A stretch of DNA of 64,000 nt from contig NZ_NIUB01000023.1 in the NCBI RefSeq assembly GCF_002197815.1, positions 1 through 64,000 of the forward strand, written 5' to 3'. Below the pieces are notes generated by a model. That model had not been told where the DNA came from. It saw nothing but the letters and a program-made list of their open reading frames with translations, and made no database searches. Shown piece after piece: positions 37,847 to 47,512 of the stretch (its first letter is position 1; every line of letters starts with the position of its first letter). The DNA comes from Pseudomonas oleovorans subsp. oleovorans (GTDB lineage Bacteria > Pseudomonadota > Gammaproteobacteria > Pseudomonadales > Pseudomonadaceae). A program made the position numbers and the translations under genes.

Positions 37847-39231
37847 GCGGACACCTCGGCAGGTTGCAGGGCTTTGTGCGCCAGGCCGTCGAGCAGGCGT
37901 TTCTGCCAGGCGCTGTGCTGGTTGACGTACAGCCCTTCGTGGGTGAATTCGGTGCCGGTGAGCACTGGCTGAATTCCTAAGGCTTCACTGTTCGGGGTCG
38001 GCCCTTCGACCCAGCGGTGATGGCCGCGGGAGATGTCGCTCCAGCGCTCCAGACGCCCCTGAAAGCCGCGCTGCTGCTCACGGAATTCCACCAGGTCATC
38101 GGGTGTACCCAGACCCGAGACGTTGAAGAAGTCCTCGAACTGGCGGATGCGGCTGGTGCGGTCGGCGGCGGACTCGCCCTTCACGCCGATGCACTGGCTG
38201 ATGATCTCGGTCTTGTTCCAGGCCAGCGGGCGCACGATGCGCAATTGCGAGCTGATCTGATCCATGAAGAACAGGCTTGGGTAGATGTTCAGGTTGCGCA
38301 GGCGATGCATCATCCATTCGGCGCGGGCCTGGCCGTGTTCCGCCACCAGGCGTGGCATGACGCTGGCGTAACCCGGGCGCACGGTAGGGTTGGGCATGTC
38401 GCTGAACAACACGCTGTGGCCGTTATTGAAGGAGAACCAGCCGTCATCGGTATCCGCGTCGCCGGCGCCCAGCTTGCTGTAGTCCAGGGTGCTGCTGGCG
38501 CCGCCTTTCTCGGCGTTGACCTGCTGGCGATGCTGCACGGTGGACACGTAGTTGTAGTGCACGGTGCTGACGTGATAACCGTCCAGGCCGTTCTCGTTCT
38601 GCAGCTTCCAGTTGCCGTCGTAAGTGTAGGTGGACTTGCCGGGCAGCACTTCCAGCTCGCCGGTGGGCGACTGCGCCACCATCATGTCGAAGAACATCTT
38701 GGCGTCGCCCAGGTAGTCTTCCAGCGAGTCGCTGCCCAGGGTGTCCAGGCTGACGAAGACGAAGCCCTTGTAGCTCTCGATGCGGGCCTTCTTCAGGCCG
38801 CGGGTGGCCTTGTCGAAGCCTTCCGGGTATTCGCCCGGCGCCTTGACCTTCACCAGGCGCCCGTCGCTCTTGTAGCACCAGGCATGGAAGGGGCAGGTGA
38901 AGGTCGACTGGTTACCCTTGCTGACGCGGGTAAGGGTAGCGCCGCGGTGCTGGCAGGCATTGATCAGCGCGTGCAGCTCGCCATTGCCGTCACGGGTGAT
39001 GATCAGCGGCTGGCGACCGGCGCGCAGGGTGATGAAATCGTTCGGTTGAGCGATCTCGCTTTCGTGGCATGCATAGATCCAGACCTTTTCGAAGATCAGT
39101 TCCATCTCCAGGTCGAACAGTTCGGGTTCGGTGAACAGGTCGCGTGCGACCCGGTAGACGCCCTCGGCAGGGCGGAAATCGAGGCAGCCACGAATGTAGT
39201 CCTGCCATTGTGAAACACTGCGCATGCTCAT
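37843..39231 (-). CDS. antA: Anthranilate 1,2-dioxygenase large subunit
   Basis: 462 residues. Rieske ligands C93, H95, C113 and H116 (ACQHRG, CPFHAW); mononuclear-iron site D217-x2-H220-x4-H225 (GLDGYHVSTVHYNY). The sequence agrees closely, as far as I remember it, with AntA of P. aeruginosa rather than with BenA. It converts anthranilate to catechol with release of ammonia and carbon dioxide. I use the ATG at 39231 behind GAGGA; the frame runs 20 codons further. It is divergent from the first AraC gene. Catechol-cleavage genes are not in the window. Confidence 0.88.
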   Translation of the reverse strand: MSMRSVSQWQDYIRGCLDFRPAEGVYRVARDLFTEPELFDLEMELIFEKVWIYACHESEIAQPNDFITLRAGRQPLIITRDGNGELHALINACQHRGATLTRVSKGNQSTFTCPFHAWCYKSDGRLVKVKAPGEYPEGFDKATRGLKKARIESYKGFVFVSLDTLGSDSLEDYLGDAKMFFDMMVAQSPTGELEVLPGKSTYTYDGNWKLQNENGLDGYHVSTVHYNYVSTVQHRQQVNAEKGGASSTLDYSKLGAGDADTDDGWFSFNNGHSVLFSDMPNPTVRPGYASVMPRLVAEHGQARAEWMMHRLRNLNIYPSLFFMDQISSQLRIVRPLAWNKTEIISQCIGVKGESAADRTSRIRQFEDFFNVSGLGTPDDLVEFREQQRGFQGRLERWSDISRGHHRWVEGPTPNSEALGIQPVLTGTEFTHEGLYVNQHSAWQKRLLDGLAHKALQPAEVSA

Positions 39232-39290
39232 CAGGGGTGTCCTCTGCAAGGGAAACTCACCCCGATTGAAGCCCCTGGCCGAGGCGCCCA

Positions 39291-39319
39291 CTATCCGCTG
39301 AGTCGGGCAGTGCTATCCG
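39291..39319 (-). promoter_or_regulatory. Putative AraC/XylS-type direct repeat before antA
   Basis: Read on the minus strand, CGGATAG occurs at 39313-39319 and 39291-39297 with a 22-base period; the proximal copy ends 59 bases before the antA ATG. It matches the repeat before the indole operon. A third GGATAG (39375-39380, plus strand) ends 59 bases before the start of the divergent regulator gene. Confidence 0.55.
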
Positions 39320-39439
39320 TTTTTTCCGTATCGCCGGTGATAGTTGCCGGTAACGGGGAAAAGCTGCAGGAAGTGGATAGTGACGGTTGTGGCCTATCAC
39401 CAGACTGGCGCTTGAACGCCTTGTCCGAGGAGCCTTGTC

Positions 39440-40429
39440 ATGACCACTATGGCTGCTGCCCTGCACGCCAGTCATTGCGACCCCGACGCTGCGCAGTCCT
39501 GGATGGCGGCGATCTGCGGGCCTCATCAACTGGAGGTGCGGCGCCCGGCGCGGCTGTGCTTCGAGCATGACGGCCTGCGTTTGTCAGGCCTGGGTACGGT
39601 GCTGGGGCGCGTGGCCTACGGCACCGACGTGACCATCGCGGTGGGGGCACTCAGTCGCCTGGATGGCTACAGCATCAGCCTGCCGATCAGTGGCCGACAA
39701 CTGCTGCATGGGCCGCAGGGCAGCTTGCGTTCAGACCGTCGCCAGGGCCTGATCGTCTCGCCGAGCGAGCCTCAGATACTGGAACTGACCGGCAACTGCC
39801 GCAAATGGCAGGTGGTGATCCGCCGCGAGGCTGTGCAGCAAGTAGCCGAGCAGTGGTTGCAGCGGCCGCTGCCGGGCCCGGTCGCGTTCGCACCACGCAT
39901 GGATTTGAGCGATCCCCGGGTCGCTGCCTGGTGGCAGTTGGTGGCACAGCTCTGCCGCGATTTCGCCGCCGGGCGCCTGCTGTTCGCCGAGGGGGCGTTG
40001 GCCCGTGAGCTGGAGACACTGCTGATCCGTGGTCTGTTGCTGGCGCAGCCCAGCGACCTGACGCCGTTACTCACCGCGCAGGCATCACCTGACCTTCCTG
40101 CCTACTTGCAGCGCACTTGCCGCTTCATCGCCGAGCATGCGCGAGAAGAGATCGGCCTGCGCGATCTGGAGGCTGCCGCCGGGGTGGCGCGTCAGCGCCT
40201 CTATGATGCCTTTCATCGATACCTGAGCTGCACGCCCATGGGCTACCTGCGCCAGCAACGTCTGCTGGCCGTGCGTGCTGCGTTGCTGGCACCCCAGCCT
40301 GCTGCCAGCGTATCGGCAGTCGCGATGGAGTGGGGGTTCTCCCACCTGGGACGCTTCGCTGCCGACTACCGCAAGGCTTTCGGTGAGGCGCCCTCGCAGA
40401 CGCTGGAGAACGCTCGTCAGCCGCGTTAG
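39440..40429 (+). CDS. AraC/XylS regulator divergent from antA (AntR-like)
   Basis: 329 residues. An N-terminal effector/dimer domain (about 30-190) and a C-terminal double helix-turn-helix (about 225-322: LRDLEAAAGVARQRLYDAFH, and GFSHLGRFAADYRKAFGEAP, the XylS/BenR-type signature). Its divergent position next to antABC is that of AntR, which activates antABC with anthranilate in P. aeruginosa. I infer that role but leave the symbol blank because a second AraC gene of the same type is close by. Confidence 0.82.
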   Translation: MTTMAAALHASHCDPDAAQSWMAAICGPHQLEVRRPARLCFEHDGLRLSGLGTVLGRVAYGTDVTIAVGALSRLDGYSISLPISGRQLLHGPQGSLRSDRRQGLIVSPSEPQILELTGNCRKWQVVIRREAVQQVAEQWLQRPLPGPVAFAPRMDLSDPRVAAWWQLVAQLCRDFAAGRLLFAEGALARELETLLIRGLLLAQPSDLTPLLTAQASPDLPAYLQRTCRFIAEHAREEIGLRDLEAAAGVARQRLYDAFHRYLSCTPMGYLRQQRLLAVRAALLAPQPAASVSAVAMEWGFSHLGRFAADYRKAFGEAPSQTLENARQPR

Positions 40430-40466
40430 CCGGGGTGGCGCACCGTGGTGACCTGGGGCCCGATGG

Positions 40467-40488
40467 GTAGGAGCGGATTTATCCGCGA
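40467..40488. repeat. REP-like palindrome
   Basis: GTAGGAGCGGATTTATCCGC, the same element as at 36273, lies between the two convergent AraC genes. Confidence 0.75.
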
Positions 40489-40566
40489 AAGAGTGAGCAG
40501 CGATGCCGCAAACACCGCGAATGAATTCGCCCCTGCATGAGGCCGTATCGACGGCCTCAGTGCTCA

Positions 40567-41592
40567 TCAGCCATTGCGGTAACGCAGGGTGGCGGAGGGC
40601 AGTTCGCCGTAACGCCGCTTGTATTCCTGAGCGAAGCGGCCGAGATGGGCGAAGCCCCATTTGAAGGCGACTTCGGTGACCGACCCTTGCGGCTCCTGGG
40701 TCAGCTCCTGGTGCACCCGTTCCAGGCGCAGGTCACGCAGATAGACCATCGGGCTGGTATTGCGGAAGTTGCGAAAGCCGGCGTAGAGCGTGCGTACGCT
40801 GACGCCAGCCTGCTCGGCCAGGCACTCGATGCTCAGTGGCTCGTGCAGGTGGTTGCGGATGTACTCCTCGGTGCGTTTGACGAAGTAGGGCGAAACGCTC
40901 TTCTCGTTGCACTCGCGCAGTTGCTGCTGGACATCGTGCTGCACGCCATAGAGCAGGGCGTTGAGCAGCGTCGACTCGAACTGGCGCAGCACCAGCGGCT
41001 GGTGGATGGGGTGGTTGTCGTCGGCCATGGCCTCCAGCAGAACCCCAAGGAGTTGCAGGAAATAGGCGCCACCGGTGCTGCCCAGATCCAGGCGTGGGTC
41101 GAAGGATGGCAGGTGCTCGGGGTTCTGCGCCAGGTGCTGGCGGCAATGGTGGGCCATGTCGTCGCTGTCGATGCGAATCGCCAGTTGCGCCGCGCCGCCT
41201 TGCCAGCGCATCTGTGCGGGCAGTTGCGGGGACAACAGCGAGGCAACCTGTGGCGTCGAGTCGAACTGATGGTTACCGCAACGCACCTGAGCGTTACCGG
41301 AAACCGGGATCTGGATCAGGTAGAAACGCTCCAGGCGGCCCGGGTCGATGATCACGTCGGTGGAATATTCCAACCGATTGAGCGACAGCCGGCCCCGGCT
41401 GAGATGGTGCATGCACGCGCTGACACTGCCTCCCGACTGGCTTGGCTTCAAGTCGTGAGGTTTGAATATGCGCCCGACGTTTTCGCGTACCTGTTCGGTA
41501 TCGCTCAAGAGGAACAGCTGGTTCTCGGGCGAAAAAATGCGGGTACTTTGGAAGCGCTCGCCTCCTTCGGGCACGCTCGGACTCGGACTCAT
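40567..41592 (-). CDS. Second AraC/XylS regulator
   Basis: 341 residues. The effector half (about 20-215) is of the AraC_binding_2 type (GRLSLNRLEYSTDVIIDPG, LIQIPVSGNAQVRCG). The DNA-binding half (about 235-338) contains LAEQAGVSVRTLYAGFRNFR and GFAHLGRFAQEYKRRYGELP. The ATG follows AGGAG by 6 bases. Being XylS-like and tail to tail with the antA regulator, it is a candidate for indole- or anthranilate-responsive control of the 29.5-33.5 kb operon. It could instead be the true AntR. Confidence 0.82.
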   Translation of the reverse strand: MSPSPSVPEGGERFQSTRIFSPENQLFLLSDTEQVRENVGRIFKPHDLKPSQSGGSVSACMHHLSRGRLSLNRLEYSTDVIIDPGRLERFYLIQIPVSGNAQVRCGNHQFDSTPQVASLLSPQLPAQMRWQGGAAQLAIRIDSDDMAHHCRQHLAQNPEHLPSFDPRLDLGSTGGAYFLQLLGVLLEAMADDNHPIHQPLVLRQFESTLLNALLYGVQHDVQQQLRECNEKSVSPYFVKRTEEYIRNHLHEPLSIECLAEQAGVSVRTLYAGFRNFRNTSPMVYLRDLRLERVHQELTQEPQGSVTEVAFKWGFAHLGRFAQEYKRRYGELPSATLRYRNG

Positions 41593-41887
41593 CACGGTCT
41601 CCTGCACAATTACAAGGCATCTGTGCACCGACGGTCTTCCAGAACGCTGCAGTATTCGGATGACCGCTGCAGGTCGTGGATAGCCGTGGTGTTTTGTCGG
41701 GGGAAACAAGGCGCTGTTTCCCCCATGGCTGTGTACTCAGCAAGCCGTGGGCCAAGTGCATGAGCTTTGAGGCGGGAAAATCTTTTTATTTCTTAAAAGA
41801 ATAAATAAATCATTATTTATTCTTTTTGTTTCTCTTTGTTCCTGAGCATAGTGAGCACCACGCAAGCTACTGCCAAGGAGCACGATC
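41593..41887. promoter_or_regulatory. AT-rich promoter region of the lsfA-ssu operon
   Basis: The stretch 41780-41830 is very AT-rich in a GC-rich genome. TTATTCTTTTTGT at 41817-41829 is identical to 20142-20154 in the oscA/hydrolase region and lies 58 bases before the lsfA ATG. A perfect inverted repeat (GGGGGAAACA 41698-41707, TGTTTCCCCC 41714-41723) also occurs upstream, on the side of the AraC gene. CysB-type sulfur control is inferred. Confidence 0.5.
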
Positions 41888-42526
41888 ATGACCATCCGCC
41901 TGGGCGACATCGCCCCCGACTTCGAGCAGGACTCCAGCGAAGGCCGCATTCGTTTCCACGAATGGCTGGGCGACAGCTGGGGCATCCTCTTCTCCCACCC
42001 GGCTGACTTCACCCCGGTGTGCACCACTGAACTGGGCTTCACCGCCAAGCTCAAGGACGAATTCGCCAAGCGCGGCGTCAAGGCCATCGCCCTGTCCGTC
42101 GACCCGGTGGATTCGCACCTGAAGTGGATCGACGACATCAACGAGACGCAGAACACCGCAGTCAACTTCCCGATCATCGCCGATGCCGACCGCAAGGTGT
42201 CCGACCTCTACGACCTGATCCACCCGAACGCCAACGACACCCTGACCGTGCGTTCGCTGTTCGTCATCGACCCGAACAAGAAGGTGCGCCTGACCATCAC
42301 CTATCCGGCCAGTACCGGGCGCAACTTCAACGAAATCCTGCGCGTCGTCGATTCGCTGCAACTGACCGACAATTACAAGGTCGCCACACCGGCCAACTGG
42401 CAGGACGGTGAAGAAGTGGTGATCGTGCCGTCGCTGAAGGACGAAGCCGAAATCGCCCAGAGCTTCCCGAAAGGCTATCGCGCCGTCAAACCATACCTGC
42501 GCCTGACCCCGCAACCCAATCGCTAA
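41888..42526 (+). CDS. lsfA: 1-Cys peroxiredoxin LsfA
   Basis: 212 residues of the Prx6 family. The single peroxidatic C45 lies in PADFTPVCTTELG, with T42 and a distal Arg; no resolving cysteine is present. It reduces peroxides and in Pseudomonas is induced by sulfate starvation. AAGGAG lies 9 bases before the ATG. It heads the alkanesulfonate operon, with ssuE 9 bp downstream. Confidence 0.95.
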   Translation: MTIRLGDIAPDFEQDSSEGRIRFHEWLGDSWGILFSHPADFTPVCTTELGFTAKLKDEFAKRGVKAIALSVDPVDSHLKWIDDINETQNTAVNFPIIADADRKVSDLYDLIHPNANDTLTVRSLFVIDPNKKVRLTITYPASTGRNFNEILRVVDSLQLTDNYKVATPANWQDGEEVVIVPSLKDEAEIAQSFPKGYRAVKPYLRLTPQPNR

Positions 42527-42535
42527 GGATCGAAC

Positions 42536-43129
42536 ATGCATGTCGTGTTGCTATCCGGCAGCCCCGCGGCGCGTTCGCGCACCGAAGTGTTGCTGGACTA
42601 CGTGCGTCAACGCCTCGAGGCGCAGCACGTGGAAGTGAGTCTGCTGCGGGTGCGGGATTTTCCGGCTGAGGATCTGCTGCATGCGCGCTTCGACAGCCCG
42701 GCTGTCCAGCAGCTGCAGGCCGTGGTGGCCAGCGCCGATGGTCTGGTGGTCGGTACGCCGGTGTACAAGGCGTCGTTCACGGGTGCCTTGAAGGTGCTGC
42801 TGGATCTGCTGCCCGAGCGCGCTCTGGCGCACAAGGTGGTACTGCCCCTGGCCAGTGGCGGCAGCCCGGCGCACCTGCTGGCGGTGGATTACGCGCTCAA
42901 GCCGGTGCTGGCCGCGCTGAAGGCGCAGGAAATGCTCTCCGGCGTGTTCGCCGTGGACAAGCAGATTGCCTACCCGGAAGGGGACAGGCCCGCGCAGATC
43001 GACGACGAGTTGCGCGACCGCCTCGACGAGGCACTGGAACAACTGGGCGCAGCCCTGGCGCGACGGCCGAGGCCGATTGATCCGAACGTATTGAACGACC
43101 GGCTGGTGAACGCCCGCTGGAGCATCTGA
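42536..43129 (+). CDS. ssuE: NADPH-dependent FMN reductase SsuE
   Basis: 197 residues, flavodoxin-like fold: [17 protein letters not shown] (phosphate-binding loop) and [20 protein letters not shown] (flavin ring). It provides FMNH2 to the SsuD monooxygenase. AAGGA lies 7 bases before the ATG. Confidence 0.95.
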   Translation: MHVVLLSGSPAARSRTEVLLDYVRQRLEAQHVEVSLLRVRDFPAEDLLHARFDSPAVQQLQAVVASADGLVVGTPVYKASFTGALKVLLDLLPERALAHKVVLPLASGGSPAHLLAVDYALKPVLAALKAQEMLSGVFAVDKQIAYPEGDRPAQIDDELRDRLDEALEQLGAALARRPRPIDPNVLNDRLVNARWSI

Positions 43130-43212
43130 TCCACCCGTAATGCCCCGCCTTACTCGCCCGCCAACGGGCAAGCAGGTAGCCAACCAAGACATCACCGCAA
43201 AGGGAGAGCGCC

Positions 43213-44178
43213 ATGCGCACCATTACTTTGCGTCGAAGCCTGGTCGCCCTGTTTGCTGCGGCCATTTCCTTCGGCGCCATCACTCATGCACAAGCCGAGA
43301 CACTGCGTATCGGCTATCAGAAATACGGCACCCTGGTTCTGCTCAAGGCCAAGGGCACCCTGGAAAAACGCCTGGCCGAGCAGGGCGTTGAGGTCAAGTG
43401 GACGGAGTTCCCGGGCGGCCCGCAACTGCTCGAAGGTCTCAACGTTGGCTCCGTGGATTTTGGCGTCACCGGTGAAACCCCGCCGGTATTCGCTCAGGCG
43501 GCTGGCGCTGACCTGCTTTATGTCGCCAATGAGCCGCCGGCACCGACCGGTGAGGCGATCCTCGTTGCGAAAGACTCGCCGATCAAATCGGTGGCCGAGC
43601 TCAAGGGCAAGAAGGTCGCTCTGAACAAGGGCTCCAACGTGCATTACCTGCTGGTGCGTGCACTGGAAGACGCCGGCCTCAAGTACGGCGACATCACCCC
43701 GGTCTACCTGCCGCCGGCCGATGCCCGCGCCGCATTCGAGCGTGGCAGCGTCGATGCCTGGGTGATCTGGGATCCGTTCCAGTCCGCCGCCGAGAAGCAA
43801 TTGCAGGCCCGAACCCTGCGTGATGGCAGTGGCCTGGTCGACAACCACCAGTTCTATCTGGCGACCCGTACCTATGCCGAGCAGCACCCGCAGGTGATCG
43901 GTGCGCTGGTCGAGGAAATCCGCGGTGTCGGCGAGTGGGTCAAGGGCAACCTCGACGAAGCCACCAGCCAGGTCGCGCCGCTGATCGGTCTGTCCCCGGA
44001 TATCACCCGCCAGGCCGTGGAGCGCCAGGGTTATGGCGCGCAGTTCATCACCCCGGATGTGGTCGAGGCGCAGCAGAAGATCGCCGACACCTTCACCGAG
44101 CTGAAGCTTATTCCCAAACAACTGACCATCAAGGACGTGATCTGGAATCCCCCCACTAAGGTGGCCCAGGCCCAGTAA
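43213..44178 (+). CDS. ssuA: Periplasmic alkanesulfonate-binding protein
   Basis: 321 residues. Signal peptide to about residue 26 (ITHAQAE). The mature part begins [18 protein letters not shown] and has [20 protein letters not shown] and [17 protein letters not shown], the SsuA/TauA-type binding fold. It delivers aliphatic sulfonates to SsuBC. GGGAG lies 8 bases before the ATG. Confidence 0.94.
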   Translation: MRTITLRRSLVALFAAAISFGAITHAQAETLRIGYQKYGTLVLLKAKGTLEKRLAEQGVEVKWTEFPGGPQLLEGLNVGSVDFGVTGETPPVFAQAAGADLLYVANEPPAPTGEAILVAKDSPIKSVAELKGKKVALNKGSNVHYLLVRALEDAGLKYGDITPVYLPPADARAAFERGSVDAWVIWDPFQSAAEKQLQARTLRDGSGLVDNHQFYLATRTYAEQHPQVIGALVEEIRGVGEWVKGNLDEATSQVAPLIGLSPDITRQAVERQGYGAQFITPDVVEAQQKIADTFTELKLIPKQLTIKDVIWNPPTKVAQAQ

Positions 44179-44236
44179 TCCCTCGGCCCGGATACGTCCG
44201 GGCCATGCCGACGATTTCGTAAAAGGAGACAACTCC

Positions 44237-45385
44237 ATGAGCCTCAACATCTTCTGGTTCCTGCCTACCCATGGTGATGGCAAGTACCTGGGCACCTCCG
44301 AAGGCGCGCGCGCCGTCGACCACGGCTACCTGGCCCAGGTCGCTCAGGCGGCTGATCGTCTTGGTTTCGGTGGCGTGCTGATCCCCACCGGGCGTTCCTG
44401 CGAGGACTCCTGGCTGGTGGCAGCCTCGCTGATCCCAGTCACGCAGAACCTGAAGTTCCTCGTCGCCCTGCGCCCTGGGATCATTTCGCCGACCGTGGCT
44501 GCGCGCCAGGCGGCGACCCTGGATCGCCTGTCGAACGGCCGTGCGCTGTTCAACCTGGTGACCGGTGGTGACCCGGACGAGCTGGCCGGCGATGGCCTGC
44601 ACCTGTCGCATGCCGAACGCTATGAGGCTTCCGTCGAATTCACCCGTATCTGGCGCCGCGTTCTGGAAGGCGAAACCGTCGACTACGACGGTAAGCACAT
44701 CCAGGTGAAGGGCGCCAAGCTGCTCTATCCGCCGATCCAGCAGCCGCGTCCGCCACTGTATTTCGGTGGTTCATCCGACGCGGCGCAGGATCTGGCCGCC
44801 GAGCAGGTCGAGCTGTACCTGACCTGGGGCGAGCCGCCGGCCGCTGTGGCCGAGAAGATCGCTCAGGTGCGTGAGAAGGCGGCCAAGCAGGGCCGCGAAG
44901 TGCGCTTCGGCATTCGCCTGCACGTGATCGTGCGCGAGACCAATGAGGAAGCCTGGGCGGCGGCGGATCGCCTGATCAGCCACCTGGATCAGGACACCAT
45001 CGACCGCGCCCAGGCGTCGCTGGCGCGCTTCGACTCAGTCGGCCAGCAGCGCATGGCCGCCCTGCACGGCGGCAAGACCGACAACCTGGAAGTGTCGCCG
45101 AACCTCTGGGCCGGTGTCGGCCTGGTGCGCGGCGGCGCTGGCACCGCGCTGGTCGGCGATGGCCCGACCGTGGCGGCGCGGGTCAAGGAATACGCCGACC
45201 TCGGCATCGATACCTTCATCTTCTCCGGCTACCCGCATCTGGAGGAGTCGTACCGGGTCGCCGAACTGCTGTTCCCGCACCTGGATGTGGCCCAGCCGCA
45301 GCGTCCGGAAAGTCGCGGCTATGTCAGCCCGTTCGGCGAAATGATCTCCAGTGACATCCTGCCGAAGGCGGCTTCGGCGAGTTGA
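44237..45385 (+). CDS. ssuD: FMNH2-dependent alkanesulfonate monooxygenase
   Basis: 382 residues of the bacterial-luciferase-like TIM barrel. [14 protein letters not shown] at the start, [14 protein letters not shown] (Cys54 region), and [19 protein letters not shown]. With FMNH2 from SsuE and oxygen it splits alkanesulfonates into sulfite and aldehyde. AAGGAG lies 11 bases before the ATG. A palindromic element sits between it and ssuC. Confidence 0.96.
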   Translation: MSLNIFWFLPTHGDGKYLGTSEGARAVDHGYLAQVAQAADRLGFGGVLIPTGRSCEDSWLVAASLIPVTQNLKFLVALRPGIISPTVAARQAATLDRLSNGRALFNLVTGGDPDELAGDGLHLSHAERYEASVEFTRIWRRVLEGETVDYDGKHIQVKGAKLLYPPIQQPRPPLYFGGSSDAAQDLAAEQVELYLTWGEPPAAVAEKIAQVREKAAKQGREVRFGIRLHVIVRETNEEAWAAADRLISHLDQDTIDRAQASLARFDSVGQQRMAALHGGKTDNLEVSPNLWAGVGLVRGGAGTALVGDGPTVAARVKEYADLGIDTFIFSGYPHLEESYRVAELLFPHLDVAQPQRPESRGYVSPFGEMISSDILPKAASAS

Positions 45386-45407
45386 GGGTGGCGCAGACAT
45401 AGGGTTT

Positions 45408-45586
45408 CCCGGCTTGCATCCGGGCTACGGACTGAAAAGCGCCCTCTCCCCAGCCCTCTCCCATGAATGGGAGAGGGGGCTGATCGGCGCCGCTGGGTTG
45501 CCCTGTGGTATGGCTCGGCTCCCCTCTCCCGCTTGCGGGAGAGGGGTTGGGGGAGAGGGCAGATGTAGCCCGGATGCAATCCGGGG
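45408..45586. repeat. Nested palindromic element inside the ssu operon
   Basis: Outer arms CCCGGCTTGCATCCGGGCTA and TGTAGCCCGGATGCAATCCG are inverted. Inside are two tight hairpins (CCCTCTCCCATGAATGGGAG with its loop, and CCCCTCTCCCGCTTGCGGGA) flanked by a further inverted pair (GCCCTCTCCCC at 45441-45451 with GGGGAGAGGGC at 45550-45560). The 179-bp element nearly fills the gap between ssuD and ssuC and could weaken or process the message. A related short element is at 47212-47269. Confidence 0.8.
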
Positions 45587-45615
45587 ACAGAGACACAGAA
45601 TTCTTCGAGGCAACC

Positions 45616-46410
45616 ATGAGCAACACGACCCTTCACAAACTGGCCCTGCGCGCTGCGCCCTGGGCCTTGCCGCTGGGGCTGCTGGCCGCCTGGCAACTGG
45701 CGGTGGCCAGTGGCTGGCTGTCCAGCCGCATCCTGCCGGCGCCCAGCGCCGTGCTCGCCGCCGGCTGGGAGCTGCTGGCCTCCGGCGAAATCTGGCAGCA
45801 CCTGGCGATCAGTGGCCAGCGCGCCGGGATCGGCTTCGCCATCGGCGGCGGTATCGGCCTGCTGCTGGGCTTTATCACCGGCCTGTCGAAATGGGGCGAG
45901 CGCTTTCTCGACAGCTCGGTGCAGATGATCCGCAACGTGCCGCACCTGGCGCTGATCCCGCTGGTGATCCTCTGGTTCGGCATCGACGAGGCGGCCAAGG
46001 TGTTCTTGGTCGCGCTCGGCACGCTGTTCCCGATCTACCTCAACACCTACCACGGCATCCGTAACGTCGACCCGGCGCTGGTGGAGATGGCGCGCAGCTA
46101 TGGCCTGTCCGGCTTCTCGCTGTTCCGCCAGGTGATCCTGCCGGGTGCGTTGCCGTCGATCCTGGTTGGCGTGCGCTTCGCTCTGGGCTTCATGTGGCTG
46201 ACGTTGATCGTGGCGGAGACCATCTCGGCCAGCAGCGGCATCGGCTACCTGGCGATGAACGCCCGTGAATTCCTGCAGACCGACGTGGTGGTGCTGGCGA
46301 TCCTGCTCTACGCGGTGCTCGGCAAGCTGGCCGACGTCGCCGCCCGTGGTCTTGAGCGCGTCTGGCTGCGCTGGCATCCGGCCTACCAGGCCAAGGCGGG
46401 TGGGCAATGA
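45616..46410 (+). CDS. ssuC: Alkanesulfonate ABC permease
   Basis: 264 residues with about six spans and the EAA motif ([20 protein letters not shown]). GAGG lies 6 bases before the chosen ATG; the frame extends upstream into the palindromic element and that part is not coding. It forms the channel for SsuA-delivered sulfonates and overlaps ssuB by 4 bases. Confidence 0.94.
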   Translation: MSNTTLHKLALRAAPWALPLGLLAAWQLAVASGWLSSRILPAPSAVLAAGWELLASGEIWQHLAISGQRAGIGFAIGGGIGLLLGFITGLSKWGERFLDSSVQMIRNVPHLALIPLVILWFGIDEAAKVFLVALGTLFPIYLNTYHGIRNVDPALVEMARSYGLSGFSLFRQVILPGALPSILVGVRFALGFMWLTLIVAETISASSGIGYLAMNAREFLQTDVVVLAILLYAVLGKLADVAARGLERVWLRWHPAYQAKAGGQ

Positions 46411-47207
46411 CGGCGCTGCATAACATTCGTCAGGGCATTCCCCTGGCGATCGAGAAGATCGAGAAATCCTTCGGCGAGCGTCAGGTGCTCAAGGGCATCG
46501 ACCTGCATATCCCGGCCGGGCAGTTCGTCGCCGTGGTTGGCCGTAGCGGCTGTGGCAAGAGCACCTTGCTGCGCCTGCTGGCCGGTCTGGATCAGCCCAG
46601 CGGTGGCCAGTTGCTGGCCGGCAATGGCTCGCTCAACGCGGTGCGTGAAGACATTCGCCTGATGTTCCAGGATTCGCGTCTGCTGCCCTGGAAGCGGGTG
46701 ATCGACAACGTCGGTCTGGGGCTTTCCGGCAACTGGCGCAAGCAGGCGGAAGAAGCGCTGGCGGCGGTCGGTCTGGCGGATCGCGCCAATGAGTGGCCGG
46801 CAGCCCTATCCGGCGGGCAGAAGCAGCGCGTGGCCCTGGCCCGTGCATTGATCCATCGCCCGCGCCTGCTGCTGCTCGACGAGCCGCTGGGTGCACTGGA
46901 TGCCTTGACCCGTATCGAGATGCAGCAACTGATCGAACGCCTGTGGCAGCAGCATGGCTTCACCGTACTGCTGGTCACCCACGACGTTGCCGAAGCGGTG
47001 GCCGTGGCGGATCGGGTGATCCTGATCGAAGACGGTCAGATCGGCCTCGACCTCGATGTGCAACTGGTGCGCCCGCGTCCGCATGGCTCGCCGCTGCTGG
47101 CGGCACTGGAAGCGCGCGTGCTTGATCGTGTGCTGGCGCAGCCGGAATTGCCGACGCCGCCCGAACCCGTATCACCCCTGCCCACGCAACTGCGCTGGGC
47201 GCTTTGA
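46407..47207 (+). CDS. ssuB: Alkanesulfonate ABC ATPase
   Basis: 266 residues. Walker [10 protein letters not shown] at 45-53, signature LSGGQKQR (about 133-140), Walker B LLLLDEP. The missing long TOBE tail is normal for SsuB. ATGA overlap with ssuC couples translation. Confidence 0.94.
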   Translation: MTALHNIRQGIPLAIEKIEKSFGERQVLKGIDLHIPAGQFVAVVGRSGCGKSTLLRLLAGLDQPSGGQLLAGNGSLNAVREDIRLMFQDSRLLPWKRVIDNVGLGLSGNWRKQAEEALAAVGLADRANEWPAALSGGQKQRVALARALIHRPRLLLLDEPLGALDALTRIEMQQLIERLWQQHGFTVLLVTHDVAEAVAVADRVILIEDGQIGLDLDVQLVRPRPHGSPLLAALEARVLDRVLAQPELPTPPEPVSPLPTQLRWAL

Positions 47208-47211
47208 CGCC

Positions 47212-47269
47212 GTAGCCCGGAGGCAATCCGGGAGCGGCTCGAGAATTCCCCGGATTGCATCCGGGCTAC
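47212..47269. repeat. Palindromic REP element between ssuB and ssuF
   Basis: GTAGCCCGGAGGCAATCCGG and CCGGATTGCATCCGGGCTAC are inverted arms, the same family as the outer arms of 45408-45586. Thus two of the ssu gene junctions carry this repeat. Confidence 0.8.
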
Positions 47270-47296
47270 ATGTAAAACGACCTGAGGAGAAACACC

Positions 47297-47512
47297 ATGA
47301 CCATCAAAGCCATCAACGTGCGTAACCAGTTCAAGGGCAACATCAAGGAAATCGTCATCGGCGACGTACTGTCGGAAATCGACGTGCAGACCGCTGCCGG
47401 CATCGTCACCTCGGTGATCACCACCCGTTCCGTGCGCGAACTGGAATTGCAGGTGGGCAGTGAAGTGATCGCCTTCGTGAAATCCACCGAAGTGTCCATC
47501 GCCAAGCTCTGA
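47297..47512 (+). CDS. ssuF: SsuF, molbindin-like protein
   Basis: 71 residues of the TOBE/molbindin fold: NVRNQFKGNIKEIVIGDVLS and ITTRSVRELELQVGSEVIAF. In P. putida ssuF is needed for growth on sulfonates; molbindins bind oxyanions such as molybdate, though the actual ligand in this context is unsettled. GAGGAG lies 8 bases before the ATG. It closes the operon; a GC hairpin (GGCCGC/GGCGGCC at 47531-47550) without a T-run follows. Confidence 0.92.
   Translation: MTIKAINVRNQFKGNIKEIVIGDVLSEIDVQTAAGIVTSVITTRSVRELELQVGSEVIAFVKSTEVSIAKL

Noticed and set aside
36307..39231. Benzoate dioxygenase benABC
   Set aside because: Overall sequence of the large subunit fits AntA better as I recall both, no benD follows, and the neighbouring genes supply anthranilate rather than benzoate.
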